Shown here piece after piece: positions 20,308 through 32,226 of a stretch of 64,000 nt of DNA. The first letter of the stretch is position 1; each line of letters begins with the position of its first letter. The stretch is from Craspedostauros australis (Eukaryota; Bacillariophyta; Bacillariophyceae; Mastogloiales; Achnanthaceae), in the NCBI GenBank assembly GCA_026770025.1, contig JAMXDE010000037.1, positions 496,001-560,000 of the forward strand, read 5' to 3'. The notes under the pieces were generated by a model. That model was not told the DNA's origin. It ran no database searches and saw only the letters and a list, made by a program, of their open reading frames with translations. A program made the translations under genes and the position numbers.

Positions 20308-22036
20308 TCATACCCTCGGAATGGCTGCATCCAGAAAGATCTTCTTCGCAACGACTGTTTTGTCCATGGTGAAGAAGGACACATCCCGGAACTTTGCGAA
20401 CGATCTCGACGAGGCCTCCAGGTACCCCAGCAGACCAACCTTGGCCATGATGCCCTAGGTGGCCGTGATGTCCATGATGGTCGTGGTGGTAGGCCATCGC
20501 TTGTCATTGTATTCTGTCTTCAGGATGTTCTTGAGGCTGTTGCCACCATTGGCTTGTCCATTGCAATGCATGGTGTACTGCTGAATGGCGTTGGCCAGAC
20601 AGTAGGCATCTTGGATGGCCTGATTGGTGCCCTGTCCAAGGAACGGGGGCATGGTGTGTGCCGCATCACCACAGACAGTCAGGATGGCGACCTTGTCTGC
20701 GCCGGTGCTTCCATTGCAGTCACGGTTGCGATTTCCGGTGGTAGCGATCATCGCCTTCGTACATCGCGCAAAGGGATTGTGGAAGTAGATCCCCAACTCG
20801 AAGAATCGATCGGCCTTGTCGACGAGTCGATCGATGATGGTCCTTGTGGCGTGCGTGGAGGTCTTGGCATCATCGATCTGCTGTCACATCTGTTGCTGGA
20901 TGCGCTCGGCCTTGGATGATACCTTCCAAGTGACGTTCTCGTCATCCTTGCTGACGGCGGGCTTGGAGAAGAGCAAGGCGTTGCGGAAAACGATGAAGCA
21001 GCATCGGGTGGTGCCGCGCTTGATGCCGCTGCGGTAGTTACCAGCGAGGCAGTAGGTGCCGTTGCCAAAGTGTTGCTGCAGGACGGAATCATGTGCCATT
21101 GTGTTCATTCCGTCGTCGCTACCGCGGTCGCTGTTGTTGTCGCTGTTGTTGTCGCTGTCCTCTTTGGCGACATCCTGGATGACGTACCGGATGCGGATGC
21201 CAGAGTTCACAGCTGGCGAATTGCGTTGATTGTCTGATGGCGACCGCGCATCGCCGTTGATGTACTGCTTGACGACACTGTTGGCACCAACACAGCCCAC
21301 CACCATATCGTACCAGTACGGCCCTTCTCTCGTTCCATCTTCAAACGCAAGATGGATGGCATCTCACGCCTCCGTCTTTTCATATTCCACATTCATCACT
21401 TGCTTTGCCAAGATGCACGGGCGTCACCTCCACCTCCTCAAGCAGCGCCTCCTGCAACGCTCCTCGCATGATGGAGGACGGTACGCCATGACCTCGCCTT
21501 CCTCCTGGATCAGCGCTTTCGTCGTGGCGTCACTCCGCATCCATGGTCATCTGTCTGAGATTGAAGTGCAGCAGCTGGAACTCCTCGTTGGATGAGATCC
21601 AGTTGGTGGTCTTGCATCGCACGGTCGTCAACGGCAGCGTGACATTGGCCGCCGCACGCTGCAGGGACGGATAGATCTGCTTCAGCACCGCCATGCCGCC
21701 GTTAAGCTGCACACCCGCACCTGCGACGACGTCCAATTCTGGTTTCGCATCGAAGCATGTCACGTCGAAGCATATCACATCAATGTTGTGTGCATCGTTG
21801 ATGTTGTTGTTGTCGAAGGCATGCGCCAAGGAGAGACCGGCGATGCCACCGCCGATCACGGCAATCTTCCGCATTGGTTGGTGGTTCCCACTCCCACTCC
21901 CATTGCTGCTTCTGCTACTGCTTCGCTTCTGCGTTGGAGTGAGGATGACGGGGATGGCGATGGCAGTGAGTCCGTTGCCACCAACATGCACGCAATGTAG
22001 ATGGCACCAATCATCCTCTATTGATGCATCAACCAC
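20308..22036 (-). pseudogene. FAD monooxygenase pseudogene, unit B, full-length layout
   Basis: This is one of the two most complete copies. On the minus strand it has a Ser/Asn-rich leader, the FAD-binding Rossmann start RKIAVIGGGIAGLSLAHAF (about 21820-21870, with an in-frame ATG at 21872-21874), AGAGVQLNGG and LKQIYPSL. The middle domain follows, then GDAAHTMPPFLGQG near 20630-20670 and a C-terminal KIFLDAAIP. These are the marks of group A flavin monooxygenases that hydroxylate or epoxidise small substrates using NAD(P)H and O2. Lesions are a 1-base insertion near 21530 (GCGGAGTGACGCC, shared with A and G), a changed frame near 21400, and the shared TGA at 20884-20886. Confidence 0.75.
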
Positions 22037-23090
22037 GTCGTTGGTGTCATTGTTGCCAATGCTGCCGTTGCTGTGATTCTTCTGGTTGTGGCTGTCTCCG
22101 CGATTGGGCGATCAATGAGTGAGGAACCAAGTCAACCAGCTGGCATTGTTCGAAGTCTCTGGAGAGAGTGTTGGTATACGTACTCTGTGGATAGACACTT
22201 GATGGCAACGGTGATCATCAGTGAGTTTTGCGGTTGTGATGATCTGTATCAGTCTTCTGCAGCGATGTCTGCAACAGGAGCACCACCATGGCCATCGTCA
22301 TCATCATCGCCACAGAACGAATCCTCTCGCACACGCTCCGTGTTGATGGGAAGACTGATGGTTGATTCATTCGCCACAGAGTTCGCAATGATTGTGTGAG
22401 GCGAGATGAGTCCTGGATACGTTTGTTGTCGATTGAAACACGAATGGTGTCACCATCGTCATCACCATCGTCACCACCATCGTCATGTTCTCGACAAAAC
22501 GCTGGAAACGTCTCTGATGTCCGCCAAAGAAGTCATCGTGGTGGATTCTCCACATCGTGGATCCGCCCATTCTGGTCGTTCCATGACATCCAACGGCCGA
22601 AGTACATAGTATGCATTCGTATGGCATACTGGTTGACTCCCCCAAGACCATCACAGAGGGATGTGTCTATTCATATTACACGAACTATGGTATCACATGA
22701 AGAGGCACAACTGCACAGCGTGGCCAAGTTGGGCGCGATCGAACGTCGTATCGTGCGAGCGAGCGAGCGAGCTAGCCAGCTTCAGATCATGATGTGGCTG
22801 TCCACGGTCGTTCCATGCCATACCATACCATACCATACACCATGGTGGAACTGCGCAAGTCCATGCAGGCGTGTTGACTGACGGCACGTTGCTTCGTGAT
22901 GAATGCACAGGATCATGAAATGGAAGAGAGCAACTAATTTGGGACTACATACTCTGCCTGCTCTACCAGCTCTACTCGCATGATTGTATCGCCAACAGCA
23001 GCAATCAGCAACAATCAACAATAATCAGCAACAATCGGCATCAGCCGTAACCGAAGCAACAACAGTGACGACAGCGACAACAAGAAAAGG
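22037..23090 (+). promoter_or_regulatory. Divergent upstream region between MO copy B and LRR gene C
   Basis: About 1 kb lies between the 5' ends of two divergent genes. It holds the CCCCCAAGACCATCACAGAG box, the small ORF at 22687-22881 (64 codons, extended because the usual stop is lost), the (CCATA)n tract near 22815-22842, and a run of CAACAATCA-type repeats before the LRR start. The whole stretch recurs at 33935-34988 with no difference that I noticed by eye. Confidence 0.5.
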
Positions 23091-24464
23091 ATGAACCGCA
23101 ACATGGATGATGTCGCGAACGCCAATACCAACAGCGATCATGACCCAGACTTCAAGACTTTCTGGAAGCAACTCCATGGAAAAGAGCTGCCACCGAAGAC
23201 CGTGTTCACTCCACAGTGCACACCAGCAGAGCAGACCGACTGCTACAGTGTCACACCCAAGCGGATGGAATACTGGGACATGGCCGTCGAAGCAGGATAC
23301 ACTTATGATGACTTGGAATCGATGCGGCGGCACAAGCACATTGCTTTATCACCTCATGTTCTACTGACTAGTTCGCGTCACCAGAGCTGCGGGCGGATGC
23401 GCATTCGATACCCGTTTCTGGAATTCGGCACCATTGACCAATTCGGAGAAGAAGACAAGCAAGCGATTCGCTTCGTAATTCGATTGGCTGCCGAACACCC
23501 ACTCGAAGTTCCATTCGACAGAGGAATCGAATTGAATCAGTCCTTCGTGGAGATGAAGCAGCTCCACGATATCCCTCTTGTGTCACATCGTGTGGATTTG
23601 TGGCATTGTGATCTTGTTGATTGCGACAACCTCATGTTCAACATCTCACAAAACTCGAAACATGTTGTGCTAAATGACTGCAAGCTCGCCAATGGGGGTG
23701 CCGATTTGTGCCGATGGCTGTCTCCAAACAATTGCAGCATCACCGAAGCATCTTTCGCAAGCACCCGTATCACTTGTGATAGCTTGGCAAAGCTACTCCA
23801 GTCAAACAAGCGCATCAACAAGCTCGAAATCGATTGGTCGCGGCTCTCTGAGGGCCAACGAATCTACTTACAACAAGAAATCGAGCAGATCATCCAACTT
23901 CTTTCAGATTCATCACGCCTGAAGAAGCTCACGATTTCCAATCTTTGGAACGCGTTATCGCGACAAGAACGGGGTGCATGGGTCGACATTTTGATATCGC
24001 TTCTGGGAAACAAGAGCTTGTCATGTCTCACATACTGGGAGCTCTGGAAGCCCGACATGTCCACGGTTCCGCCTGAGACCCTCTCAGCACAAATGAAAGC
24101 ACTTCAGCAAGCCTTGGAGCAGACTACCCAACTCATCAATTTCTACATTTCTCTGCGCCTGCCCAACGAACATGCCCGTGTGTACAACGCACTTGTTCCA
24201 CGTATCTTGTGGCGGAACTATCGCAACACGGCGAAAGCGATGCTGTGTTCCCTTCCAACATGGTCGCGGCCACTGACATTGTTTGGGGAGATGCTGATTA
24301 GGACAAGCAGACATTGGAACATATTGGGTACATCCAATCCCACGAACGAGACTTTCCATCTTCTGTTGCAGGGCAGTGAGATGTTGAAGCGGGCATGGGA
24401 CGACAAGAGAGCGGATCGGCTCGTCCAACTTGAGACAGATTCCACTGCCCACGAGAAGAACTAG
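23091..24464 (+). CDS. LRR protein, unit C
   Basis: The predicted protein has 457 residues, most like unit F in its N-terminal 80 and C-terminal 100 residues. The LRR blocks WHCDLVDCDNLMFNIS, NDCKLANGGADLCRWL and STRITCDSLAKLLQSNKRIN lie near residues 165-250. The C-terminus stops at TAG after HEKN, where units D and H read CAG and continue 41 residues. This shortened end is shared with unit F. No targeting signal is seen. The convergent monooxygenase copy begins about 460 bp downstream. Confidence 0.75.
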   Translation: MNRNMDDVANANTNSDHDPDFKTFWKQLHGKELPPKTVFTPQCTPAEQTDCYSVTPKRMEYWDMAVEAGYTYDDLESMRRHKHIALSPHVLLTSSRHQSCGRMRIRYPFLEFGTIDQFGEEDKQAIRFVIRLAAEHPLEVPFDRGIELNQSFVEMKQLHDIPLVSHRVDLWHCDLVDCDNLMFNISQNSKHVVLNDCKLANGGADLCRWLSPNNCSITEASFASTRITCDSLAKLLQSNKRINKLEIDWSRLSEGQRIYLQQEIEQIIQLLSDSSRLKKLTISNLWNALSRQERGAWVDILISLLGNKSLSCLTYWELWKPDMSTVPPETLSAQMKALQQALEQTTQLINFYISLRLPNEHARVYNALVPRILWRNYRNTAKAMLCSLPTWSRPLTLFGEMLIRTSRHWNILGTSNPTNETFHLLLQGSEMLKRAWDDKRADRLVQLETDSTAHEKN

Positions 24465-24927
24465 CAAAGACGAGATGCTGCCTGGAATAGATCAAAGCGC
24501 TTCTGCCAGAGCATCGGAAGTGATAACGGACTGATCATACTCGTCAAAGCGACGAATCTTCCTCTTGACAGTTTGCAAAGCAAGGCGGAGTGCACCGATG
24601 ATTGAGATAGTACGAGTACGTTCGATGTCACGAGTACAATAGGATACTGTGCAGCCTTACTCCGAATAATTATAATGCGTTGGTCGAGCATGGGCGTACT
24701 CGATGCATGTGTACTCGTGCTCGTGGCACAGAGAAAGGGAGATGGTTGGTTGATCAGTTGATTGATTGGTTGATTGGGAAGTGTTCGCTTGTGATTGTGT
24801 GTTGTGGTTGGTGAGAAGTATGGAATGTCTAGATCGTATGAGTATGGCTGGTCCATCAACAACAAGCGAAAGCCGTCCACAGAACCTATCTGCACCACAT
24901 CGCGATTTCACACCGCGACACACATTC

Positions 24928-25803
24928 TCATACCCTCGGAATGGCTGCATCCAGAAAGATCTTCTTCGCAACGACTGTTTTGTCCATGGTGAAGAAGGAC
25001 GCATTCCGGAACTTGGTCAACGGTCCCGATGAGGCCTCCAGGTATCCCAGCAGCCCGGCCTTGGCTGTGGTGGTCGTGATGTCCATGATGTCCGTGGTGG
25101 TGGATCATCGCTTGTCATTGTATTCTGTCTGCAGGACGTCTTCGAGGCTGATCCCACCATTGAGTTGTCCATCGTACTGCATAGTGTATTGACGAATGGC
25201 GTTGACCAGACTGTAGACGTCTTGGATGGCCTGATTGGTGCCCTGTCCAAGGAACGGCGGCATGGCGTGCGCCGCATCACCGCAGACAATCACGACGGCA
25301 ACCTTGTCTGCACCGGTGCTTCCATTGCAGTCACGGTTGCGATTTCCGGTGGTGGCCACCATCACCTTGGACTGCCGCGCAAAGGGATTGTGGAAGTAGA
25401 TCCCCAACTCGAAGAAACGATCGGCCTTGTCGATGAGTCGATCGATGATGGGCCTGATGGTGTGCATGGGGATCTTGGCACCATCGATCTGCTGTCACAT
25501 CTGTTGCTGGATACGCTCGGCCTCGGATGATTCCTTCCAAGCGACGTTGTGGTCGTTGGTGTCGGTATTGCTGTTGTTCTCGAAAGCATGCGCCAAGAAG
25601 AGACCGGCGATGCCACCGTCGATCACAGCAATCTTCCATATTGGTTGGTGGTTCCCACTCCCACTCCCATTGCTGCTTCTGCTACTGCTTCGCTTCTGCG
25701 TTGGAGTGAGGATGACGGGGATGGCGATGGCAGTGAGTCCGTTGCCACCAACATGCACGCAATGTAGATGGCACCAATCATCCTCTATTGATGCATCAAC
25801 CAC
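24928..25803 (-). pseudogene. FAD monooxygenase pseudogene, unit C, internally deleted
   Basis: The N-terminal FAD fold is present but altered: VIDGGIAGL replaces VIGGGIAGL, so the first glycine of GxGxxG is Asp. Directly after AFENN and a short Asn/Asp run the sequence jumps to VAWKESSEAERIQQQM, leaving out roughly 250 residues found in unit B. The shared TGA is at 25495-25497. The GDAAHAMPPFLGQG motif (about 25245-25290) and the C-terminal KIFLDAAIP follow. Lacking the substrate domain, it cannot be a normal monooxygenase. Confidence 0.72.
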
Positions 25804-26830
25804 GTCGTTGGTGTCATTGTTGCCAATGCTGCCGTTGCTGTGATTCTTCTGGTTGTGGCTGTCTCTGTGGTTGGGCGATCAATGAGTGAGGAACCAAGTC
25901 AACCAGCTGGCATCGTTCGAAGTCTCTCTCCAGAAACAGAGAGAGAGAAGCGAGAGAGCGTTGGTAGGTATCGTACTCTGTGGATAGACACTTGATGGCA
26001 ACGGTAATCATCATGTGACCGTTGTGGTTGTGACGAAATGTGTCAGTATTCTGCAGCGATGTCTGCAGAAGCACCACCATGGCCATCGTCATCGCCACAG
26101 AGTTCGCAATGATTGAGTGAGGCGAGATGAGTCCTGGATACGTTTGTTGTCGATTGAAACACGAGTGGTGTCACCATCCTCATCGTCATCACCCTCTCAA
26201 CGAAACACGAGAAACCCCTCTGATTTCCACGGAAGAAATCATCGTGGTGGATTCTTCGCATCGTGGATTTCTCACATCGTGGATCTGCTCACCGCAGTCT
26301 TTCGATGACATCCAACTGCCGAAGAACTGTATCGATCGGAGTAGTATCGCGATTGACTCCCCCAAGACCATCACAGAGGGATGTACTCATATTACACGAA
26401 CTATGGTATCACATGAAGAGGCACAACTGCACAGCGTGGACAAGTTGGGCACCATCGAAGGTCGTATCGTGTGAGCGAGCGAGCTAGCCAGCTTCGGATC
26501 ATGATGTGGCTGTCCACGGTCGTTCCATGCCATACCATACCACACCATACCATACACAGTGGTGGAACTGCGCAAGTCCATGAAGGTGTGTTGACTGACG
26601 ACACGTTGCTTCGTGATCAATGTACAGGATCATGACATGGAGGACAGCAAACTTGAGCAAATGAGCTCACAATCGCCATCCAGGCGCAACTGATTTGGGA
26701 CCACATACCTACTCTACATACTCTGCCTGCTCTGTCAGCTCTACTCATACGATTGTGCCACAATCAACAATAATCAGCAACAATCGGCATCAGCCGTAAC
26801 AACTGCGACGACAGTGACAACAAGAAACGG
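25804..26830 (+). promoter_or_regulatory. Divergent upstream region between MO copy C and LRR gene D
   Basis: It holds the conserved box, a small ORF at 26403-26474 (23 codons; stops early because CGA reads TGA) and the (CCATA)n tract near 26530-26558. Compared with the C and F regions it has a different GAGAGA-rich middle near 25930-25960. Confidence 0.48.
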
Positions 26831-28327
26831 ATGAACTGCACCATGGATGATGTCGCCAACACCAACCATGACCCTCACTTCGAGGCATTCTGGAAACAGC
26901 TTTATGGACAACAATTGCCACAGACGACCATCGTCGTTACGGATGGCAACTACGACATGCAAGTCAACTGCTGCGACATCACACCCAAACGGATGGAACA
27001 CTGGGACATGGTCATCGAAGCAGGATTCACCTTCGCTGACTTGAAATCGATGGTGGAGCGGCACAAGATCGTTATTATATCACCTGATGTTCTACTGAGC
27101 GATTCGTGGCTCCAGAGCTGCGGGCGGATGCGCATTGGATCCCTGAAACTGGAATTCGGCACCATTGACCAATTTGGAGAGGAAGACAAGCAAGCGATTC
27201 GATTCGTACTTCGATTGGTTGCCGAACATCCACTCAAAGTTCCATTCGACAGAGGAATCCAATTGAATAAGTCCTTCGTGGAGATGAAGCAGCTCCACGA
27301 TATTCCTCTTGTGACACATTGTGTGTATTTGGATTCATGTGATCTTGTTGATTGCGACAAGCTCATGCTCAACATCTCCCAAAACTCGAAACACGTTGTA
27401 TTCAGTGACTGCAAGCTCGCCGATGGGGGCGCTGATTTGTGCAGATGGCTGTCTCCAAACAATTGCAGAGTCACCACAGCAACATTTTTATCCACCCGTA
27501 TCACTTGCGATAGCTTGGCAAAGCTATTCCAGTCAAACAAGCGCATCAACAAGCTCGGCATCAATTTCTGTGGGGACTACAGCGCCCGACAAATGTGCTC
27601 ACGACAAGAAATCGACCAGATCATCAATTTCCTTTCAGATGCATCACACCTGAAGAAGCTCATGATTTCTGGTATTTGGAACGGGTTATCGCGACAAGAA
27701 CAAGATACATGGTTCGACACTTTGATATCACTCCTGGGAAACAAGGGCTTGTCATCTCTCACATACTTGGAGTTCTGGAATCCCGACATATCTGAGGTTC
27801 CCCCTGAGACCCTCTCGGCACAAATGGAAGCACTTCAGCATGCCTTGGGGGAGACTACCCAACTCACCTACCTCGACATTCGACCACGCCCGCCTGACGA
27901 ACATGCCCATTCATACAATGCGCTTGTTGAACGTATCTTGCGGCGAAATCATCGCAACAAGGTGAGAGCAGTGCTGTGTTCCCTTCCAACATGGTCGCGG
28001 CCGCTGGCCCTGTTTGGGAAGATGCTGATGACAAGAATCCGACGTTGGGGTCCAATGGGTTCCACGAACGAGACTTTCCATCTTCTGTTGCAGGGCAGTG
28101 AGATGTTGAAGCGGGCAAGGCATGACAAGAGAGCAGGTCAGCTCGTCCAAGTTGAGAAGGATCCCACTGCCCAAGAGAAGAACCAGCAAAGACAAGACGT
28201 CGCCTGGAATAGATCAAAGCGCTTCTGCCAGAGCATCGGAAGTGATAACGGACTGGCCATACTCGCCAAAGCGACGAAGGTTCCACTTGACAGTTTGCAA
28301 AGAAAGGCCGAGTGCACCGATGATTGA
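26831..28327 (+). CDS. LRR protein, unit D, long C-terminal form
   Basis: At 498 residues this is the longest form, with the complete C-terminus (DVAWNRSKRFCQSIGSDNG and ending ECTDD) that units B, C, F and I lose by nonsense codons. The N-terminal variable block is unique to D and H (QTTIVVTDGNYDMQVNCC). LRR blocks are at about residues 160-260. It is nearly identical to unit H, differing at roughly a dozen residues. It is the best candidate for the ancestral long form. Confidence 0.78.
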   Translation: MNCTMDDVANTNHDPHFEAFWKQLYGQQLPQTTIVVTDGNYDMQVNCCDITPKRMEHWDMVIEAGFTFADLKSMVERHKIVIISPDVLLSDSWLQSCGRMRIGSLKLEFGTIDQFGEEDKQAIRFVLRLVAEHPLKVPFDRGIQLNKSFVEMKQLHDIPLVTHCVYLDSCDLVDCDKLMLNISQNSKHVVFSDCKLADGGADLCRWLSPNNCRVTTATFLSTRITCDSLAKLFQSNKRINKLGINFCGDYSARQMCSRQEIDQIINFLSDASHLKKLMISGIWNGLSRQEQDTWFDTLISLLGNKGLSSLTYLEFWNPDISEVPPETLSAQMEALQHALGETTQLTYLDIRPRPPDEHAHSYNALVERILRRNHRNKVRAVLCSLPTWSRPLALFGKMLMTRIRRWGPMGSTNETFHLLLQGSEMLKRARHDKRAGQLVQVEKDPTAQEKNQQRQDVAWNRSKRFCQSIGSDNGLAILAKATKVPLDSLQRKAECTDD

Positions 28328-28637
28328 GATAGTACGAGTACAATAGGATACTTTGCAGCCTTACTCCGAATAATTATAATGCATTGGTGGAGCATGGGCG
28401 TACTCGATGCATGTGCACTCGTGCTCGTGGCACAGAATAAGGGAGATGGTTGGTTGATCAGTTGATTGGGAGGTGTTCGCTTGTGATTCTGATTGCAATT
28501 GTGATTGCGTGTTGTGGTTGGTGAGAAGTATGGAATGTCTAGATCGTACGAGTATGGCTGGTCCATCAACAACAAGTGAAAGCCGTCCACAGAGTCTATC
28601 TGCATCACATCACGATTTTACATTGCTCCGCACATTC

Positions 28638-29537
28638 TCATATCCTCGGAACAGTAGCATCCAGAAAGATCTTCTTCGCAACGCTCGTCTTGTCCATGAC
28701 GAAGAAGGACACATCCCGGAACTTGGTCAACGGCCCCGGCGAGGCCTCCAGGTTTCCCAGCAGCCCAGCCTTGGCCGTGACACCTGTGATGTCCATGATG
28801 CTCGTGGTGGTAGGCCATCGCTTGTCCTTGTATTCTGTCTTCAGGATGTCTTCGAGGCCGTTCTCACCATTGGCTTGTTCATCGTGCTGCATATTGTATT
28901 GACGAATGACATTGGCCAGACAGTAGACGTATTGGATGGCCTGATTGGTGCCCTGTCCAAGGAACGGCGGCATGGCGTGCGCCGCATCACCGCAGACAAT
29001 CAAGACGGCGGCCCTATCCGCATCTACGCCTTTGCAAGTGCTTCCATTGCAGTTGCCGCTGCAGCTGCAGTCGCCGTTGCGGTTGCCAGTGGTGCCCATC
29101 ATCACCTTGGTCCATCGCGCAAAGGGATTGTGGAGGTGGATCCCCAACTCGAAGAAACGATCGGCATTGTCGATGAGTCGATCGATGATGGGCCTTGTGG
29201 TGTGCGTGGGGATCTTGGCATCGTCGATCTGCTGTCACATCTGTTGCTGGATGCGTTTGGCCTCGGATGATGCCTTCCAAGCGACGTTGTTGCCGTTGGT
29301 GTCGTTATTGCTGTTGTTGTCGAAGGCATGCGCCAAGGAGAGACCGGCGATGCCACCGCCGATCACGGCAATCTTTCGTATTGGTTGGTGATTCTCATTC
29401 CCACTCCCATTGCTACTGCTTCGCTTCTGTGTTGGAGTGAGGATGACGGGGACGACGGGGATGACAGTGAGTTCGTTGCCACCACCATGCACGCGGTGCA
29501 GATGGCACCAACCATCCTCTTTTGATGCCTCAACCAC
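28638..29537 (-). pseudogene. FAD monooxygenase pseudogene, unit D, internally deleted
   Basis: The N-terminal GxGxxG start VIGGGIAGLSLAHAF joins straight to VAWKASSEAKRIQQQM, so the middle domain is missing as in units C, F and H. After the shared TGA (29235-29237) comes a 169-codon open frame with GDAAHAMPPFLGQG and the complete natural C-terminus FLDATVPRI. Apart from the deletion and that TGA I see no other break, which makes it the cleanest of the deleted class. A two-part or readthrough product is conceivable but unsupported. Confidence 0.72.
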
Positions 29538-30533
29538 GTCGTTTCTGTCATTGCTGCCAATGTTGTGATTCTTCTGGTGGTGGCTGTCTCTGTGGTTGGG
29601 CGATCAATGAGAGGAACCAAGTCAACCAGCCGGCATTGCTCGAAGTCTCTCTCTGGAAGCAGAGAGAGAGAGAGTTGGTATCGTACTCTGTGGATAGACG
29701 CTTGATGGCAACGGTGATCATCATGTGACCGTTGTGGTTGTGACGATCTGTGTCAGTATTCTGCAGCGATGTCTGCAGAAGCACCACCATGGCCATCATC
29801 GTCGCCACAGAATTCGCAATGATTGGGTGGGGCGAGATGAGTCCTGGATACGTTTGTTGTCGATTGAAACACGAGTGGTGTCATCATTGTCGTCATCGTC
29901 ACCATCCTCTCGACGAAACGTGAGAAATGCCTCTGATTTCCACGGAAGAAGTCATCGTGGTGGATTCGTCACATCGTGGATCCGCCCATTCTAGTCGTTC
30001 AATGACATCCAACTGCCGAAGTACATAGTATGCATGCGTATGGCACAATGGTTGACTCCCCCAAGATCATCACAGAGGGATGTGCCTACTCATGTGACGC
30101 AAACAATGGTATCACATGAAGAGGCACAACTGCACAGCGTGGACAAGTTGGGCACCATCGAAGGTCGTATCGTGTGTGCGAGCGAGCTAGCCAGCTTCGG
30201 GTTGTGATGTGGCTGTCCACGGTCGTATCACACCACACCACACCACACCATACCATACACAGTGGTGGAACTGCGCAAGTCCATGAAGGTGTGTTGACTG
30301 ACGACACGTTGCTTCGTGATGAATGCACAGGATCATGAAATGGAGGACAGCAAACTTGATCAGATGAGCTCACAATCGCCATCCAAGCGCAACTGATTTG
30401 GGACCACATACCTACTCTACATACTCTGCCTGCTCTATCAGCTCTACTCATACGATTGTGCCACAATCAACAATAATCAGCAACAATCGGCATCAGCCGT
30501 AACAACTGCGACGACAGTGACAACAAGAAACGG
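29538..30533 (+). promoter_or_regulatory. Divergent upstream region between MO copy D and LRR gene E
   Basis: It has the same order as other units. The small ORF is at 30106-30207 (33 codons). The pentamer tract reads mainly (CCACA/CCATA) near 30228-30262. A GAGAGA run lies near 29660-29675. Confidence 0.48.
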
Positions 30534-31952
30534 ATGAACTGCAACATGGATGATGTCGCCAACACCAACCATGACCCTCACTTCGAGGCATTCTGGAAAC
30601 AGCTCCATGGCAAAGAGCTGTCATCGAAGACCGTGTTCACTGTGCAGTGCCCAGAAGTAGAGCAGATCGACTGCCACAGTGTCACACCCAAACGGATGGA
30701 ACATTGGGACATGGCCATCGAAGCAGGATTCACTTTTGATGACTTGAAATCGATGGTGAAGCGGCACATGCACGTTGCTTTATCACCTCTTGTTCTACTG
30801 AGCGATCAGCTTCACAGGATCTGTGGGCAGATGCGTATTCGATACCTATATCTGGAATTCGGCGACGATGACCAATTTGGAGAAGAAGACAAGCAAGCGA
30901 TTCGCTTCGTACTCCGAGTGGCTGCCAAACATCCACCCAAATCTTCATTCGACACAGACATCGGCTTGACTCAATGCTTCGTGGAGATGAAGCAGCTCCA
31001 CGATATTCCTCTTGTGACACATGGTGTGAATTTGCATTCATGTGATCTTGTTGGTTGCGACAAGCTCATGTTCAACATCTCCCAAAACTCCAAACACGTT
31101 GAGTTTAGTTTCTGCAAGCTCGCCAATGGGGGCGCTGATTTGTGCAGATGGCTGTCTCCAAACAATTGCAACGTCACCAAAGTATCCTTTTCGGGCACCC
31201 GAGTCACTTGCGATGGCTTGGCAAAGCTATTCCAGTCAAACAATCGCATCAACAATCTCAGCATCATTTTCTGTGGGGGGCGCAGCCGCCATGGAACCTA
31301 CCCACAACAAGAAATCGATCAGATCATCAAACTCCTTTCAGATTCATCACACCTGAAGAAGCTCAGTTTTTGCGATATTTGGAAAGGGTGTTCGCGACAA
31401 GAGCAGGATACAAGATTCGATGCATTGATATCGCTCCTGGGAAACAAGAGCTTGTCATTTCTGGCATACTCGGACATCTGGTATCCCGGCAGGTTTGAGG
31501 TTCAGCCTGATACCCTCTCGGCACAAATGGAAGCACTTCAGCAAGCCTTGGAGCAGACTACCCAACTCACTTATCTCCACATTTCTCCACGCCCGCCCAA
31601 CGAGCATGGCCGTGTGTACAAGGCACTTGTTAAACGTATCTTGCGGCGAAATCATCGCAACAAGGTGAGAGCAGTGCTGTGTTCCCTTCCGACATGGTCA
31701 CGGCCACTGGCCCTGTTTGGGAAGATGCTGATCAGAACAAGGAAACGTCGGGGTAGAATGACTCGCAGGAGCGAGACTTTCCATCTTCTGTTGCAGGGCA
31801 GTGAGACGTTGAAACAGGCGTGGGATAACAAGAGAGCGGATCGGCTCGTCCGAGTTGATGATGTTTCTGCCCGCTATGTGGAAAAGAAAGATACATCGAT
31901 GATTGATGCGATCCTGGATGGCCTTCGACAACTCTGCTCGTCGAGTAATTAG
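30534..31952 (+). CDS. LRR protein, unit E
   Basis: The predicted protein has 472 residues. Its N-terminus resembles units B and I (HGKELSSKTV), while its C-terminus is the short type of units A and G (VRVDDVSARYVEKKDTSM, ending SSSN), so the gene is a mosaic. The LRR blocks HSCDLVGCDKLMFNIS, SFCKLANGGADLCRWL and GTRVTCDGLAKLFQSN occupy about residues 165-250. Several positions are unique to this copy (GDDDQFGEED, SFDTDIGLTQ). The frame has no break. Confidence 0.77.
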   Translation: MNCNMDDVANTNHDPHFEAFWKQLHGKELSSKTVFTVQCPEVEQIDCHSVTPKRMEHWDMAIEAGFTFDDLKSMVKRHMHVALSPLVLLSDQLHRICGQMRIRYLYLEFGDDDQFGEEDKQAIRFVLRVAAKHPPKSSFDTDIGLTQCFVEMKQLHDIPLVTHGVNLHSCDLVGCDKLMFNISQNSKHVEFSFCKLANGGADLCRWLSPNNCNVTKVSFSGTRVTCDGLAKLFQSNNRINNLSIIFCGGRSRHGTYPQQEIDQIIKLLSDSSHLKKLSFCDIWKGCSRQEQDTRFDALISLLGNKSLSFLAYSDIWYPGRFEVQPDTLSAQMEALQQALEQTTQLTYLHISPRPPNEHGRVYKALVKRILRRNHRNKVRAVLCSLPTWSRPLALFGKMLIRTRKRRGRMTRRSETFHLLLQGSETLKQAWDNKRADRLVRVDDVSARYVEKKDTSMIDAILDGLRQLCSSSN

Positions 31953-32226
31953 AACAGCTCATGAAGACAGTATTGATACTCTGGTGCATGTGAGTGTGTT
32001 GCTGTGCAAGTAGGATGAAAAAGGGAGATGGTTGGTTGATTGATTGATTGGGAGGTGTTCACTTGTGATTATGACTATGTCTGCGTGTTGTGGTTGGTGA
32101 GAAGTATGGAATGTCGAGATCGTACGAGTATGGCTGGTCCATCAACACCAAGCGAAAGCCGTCCACAGAACCTATCTGCATCACATCACGGTTTCACATC
32201 GCGATTTCACACTGCTCCACACATTC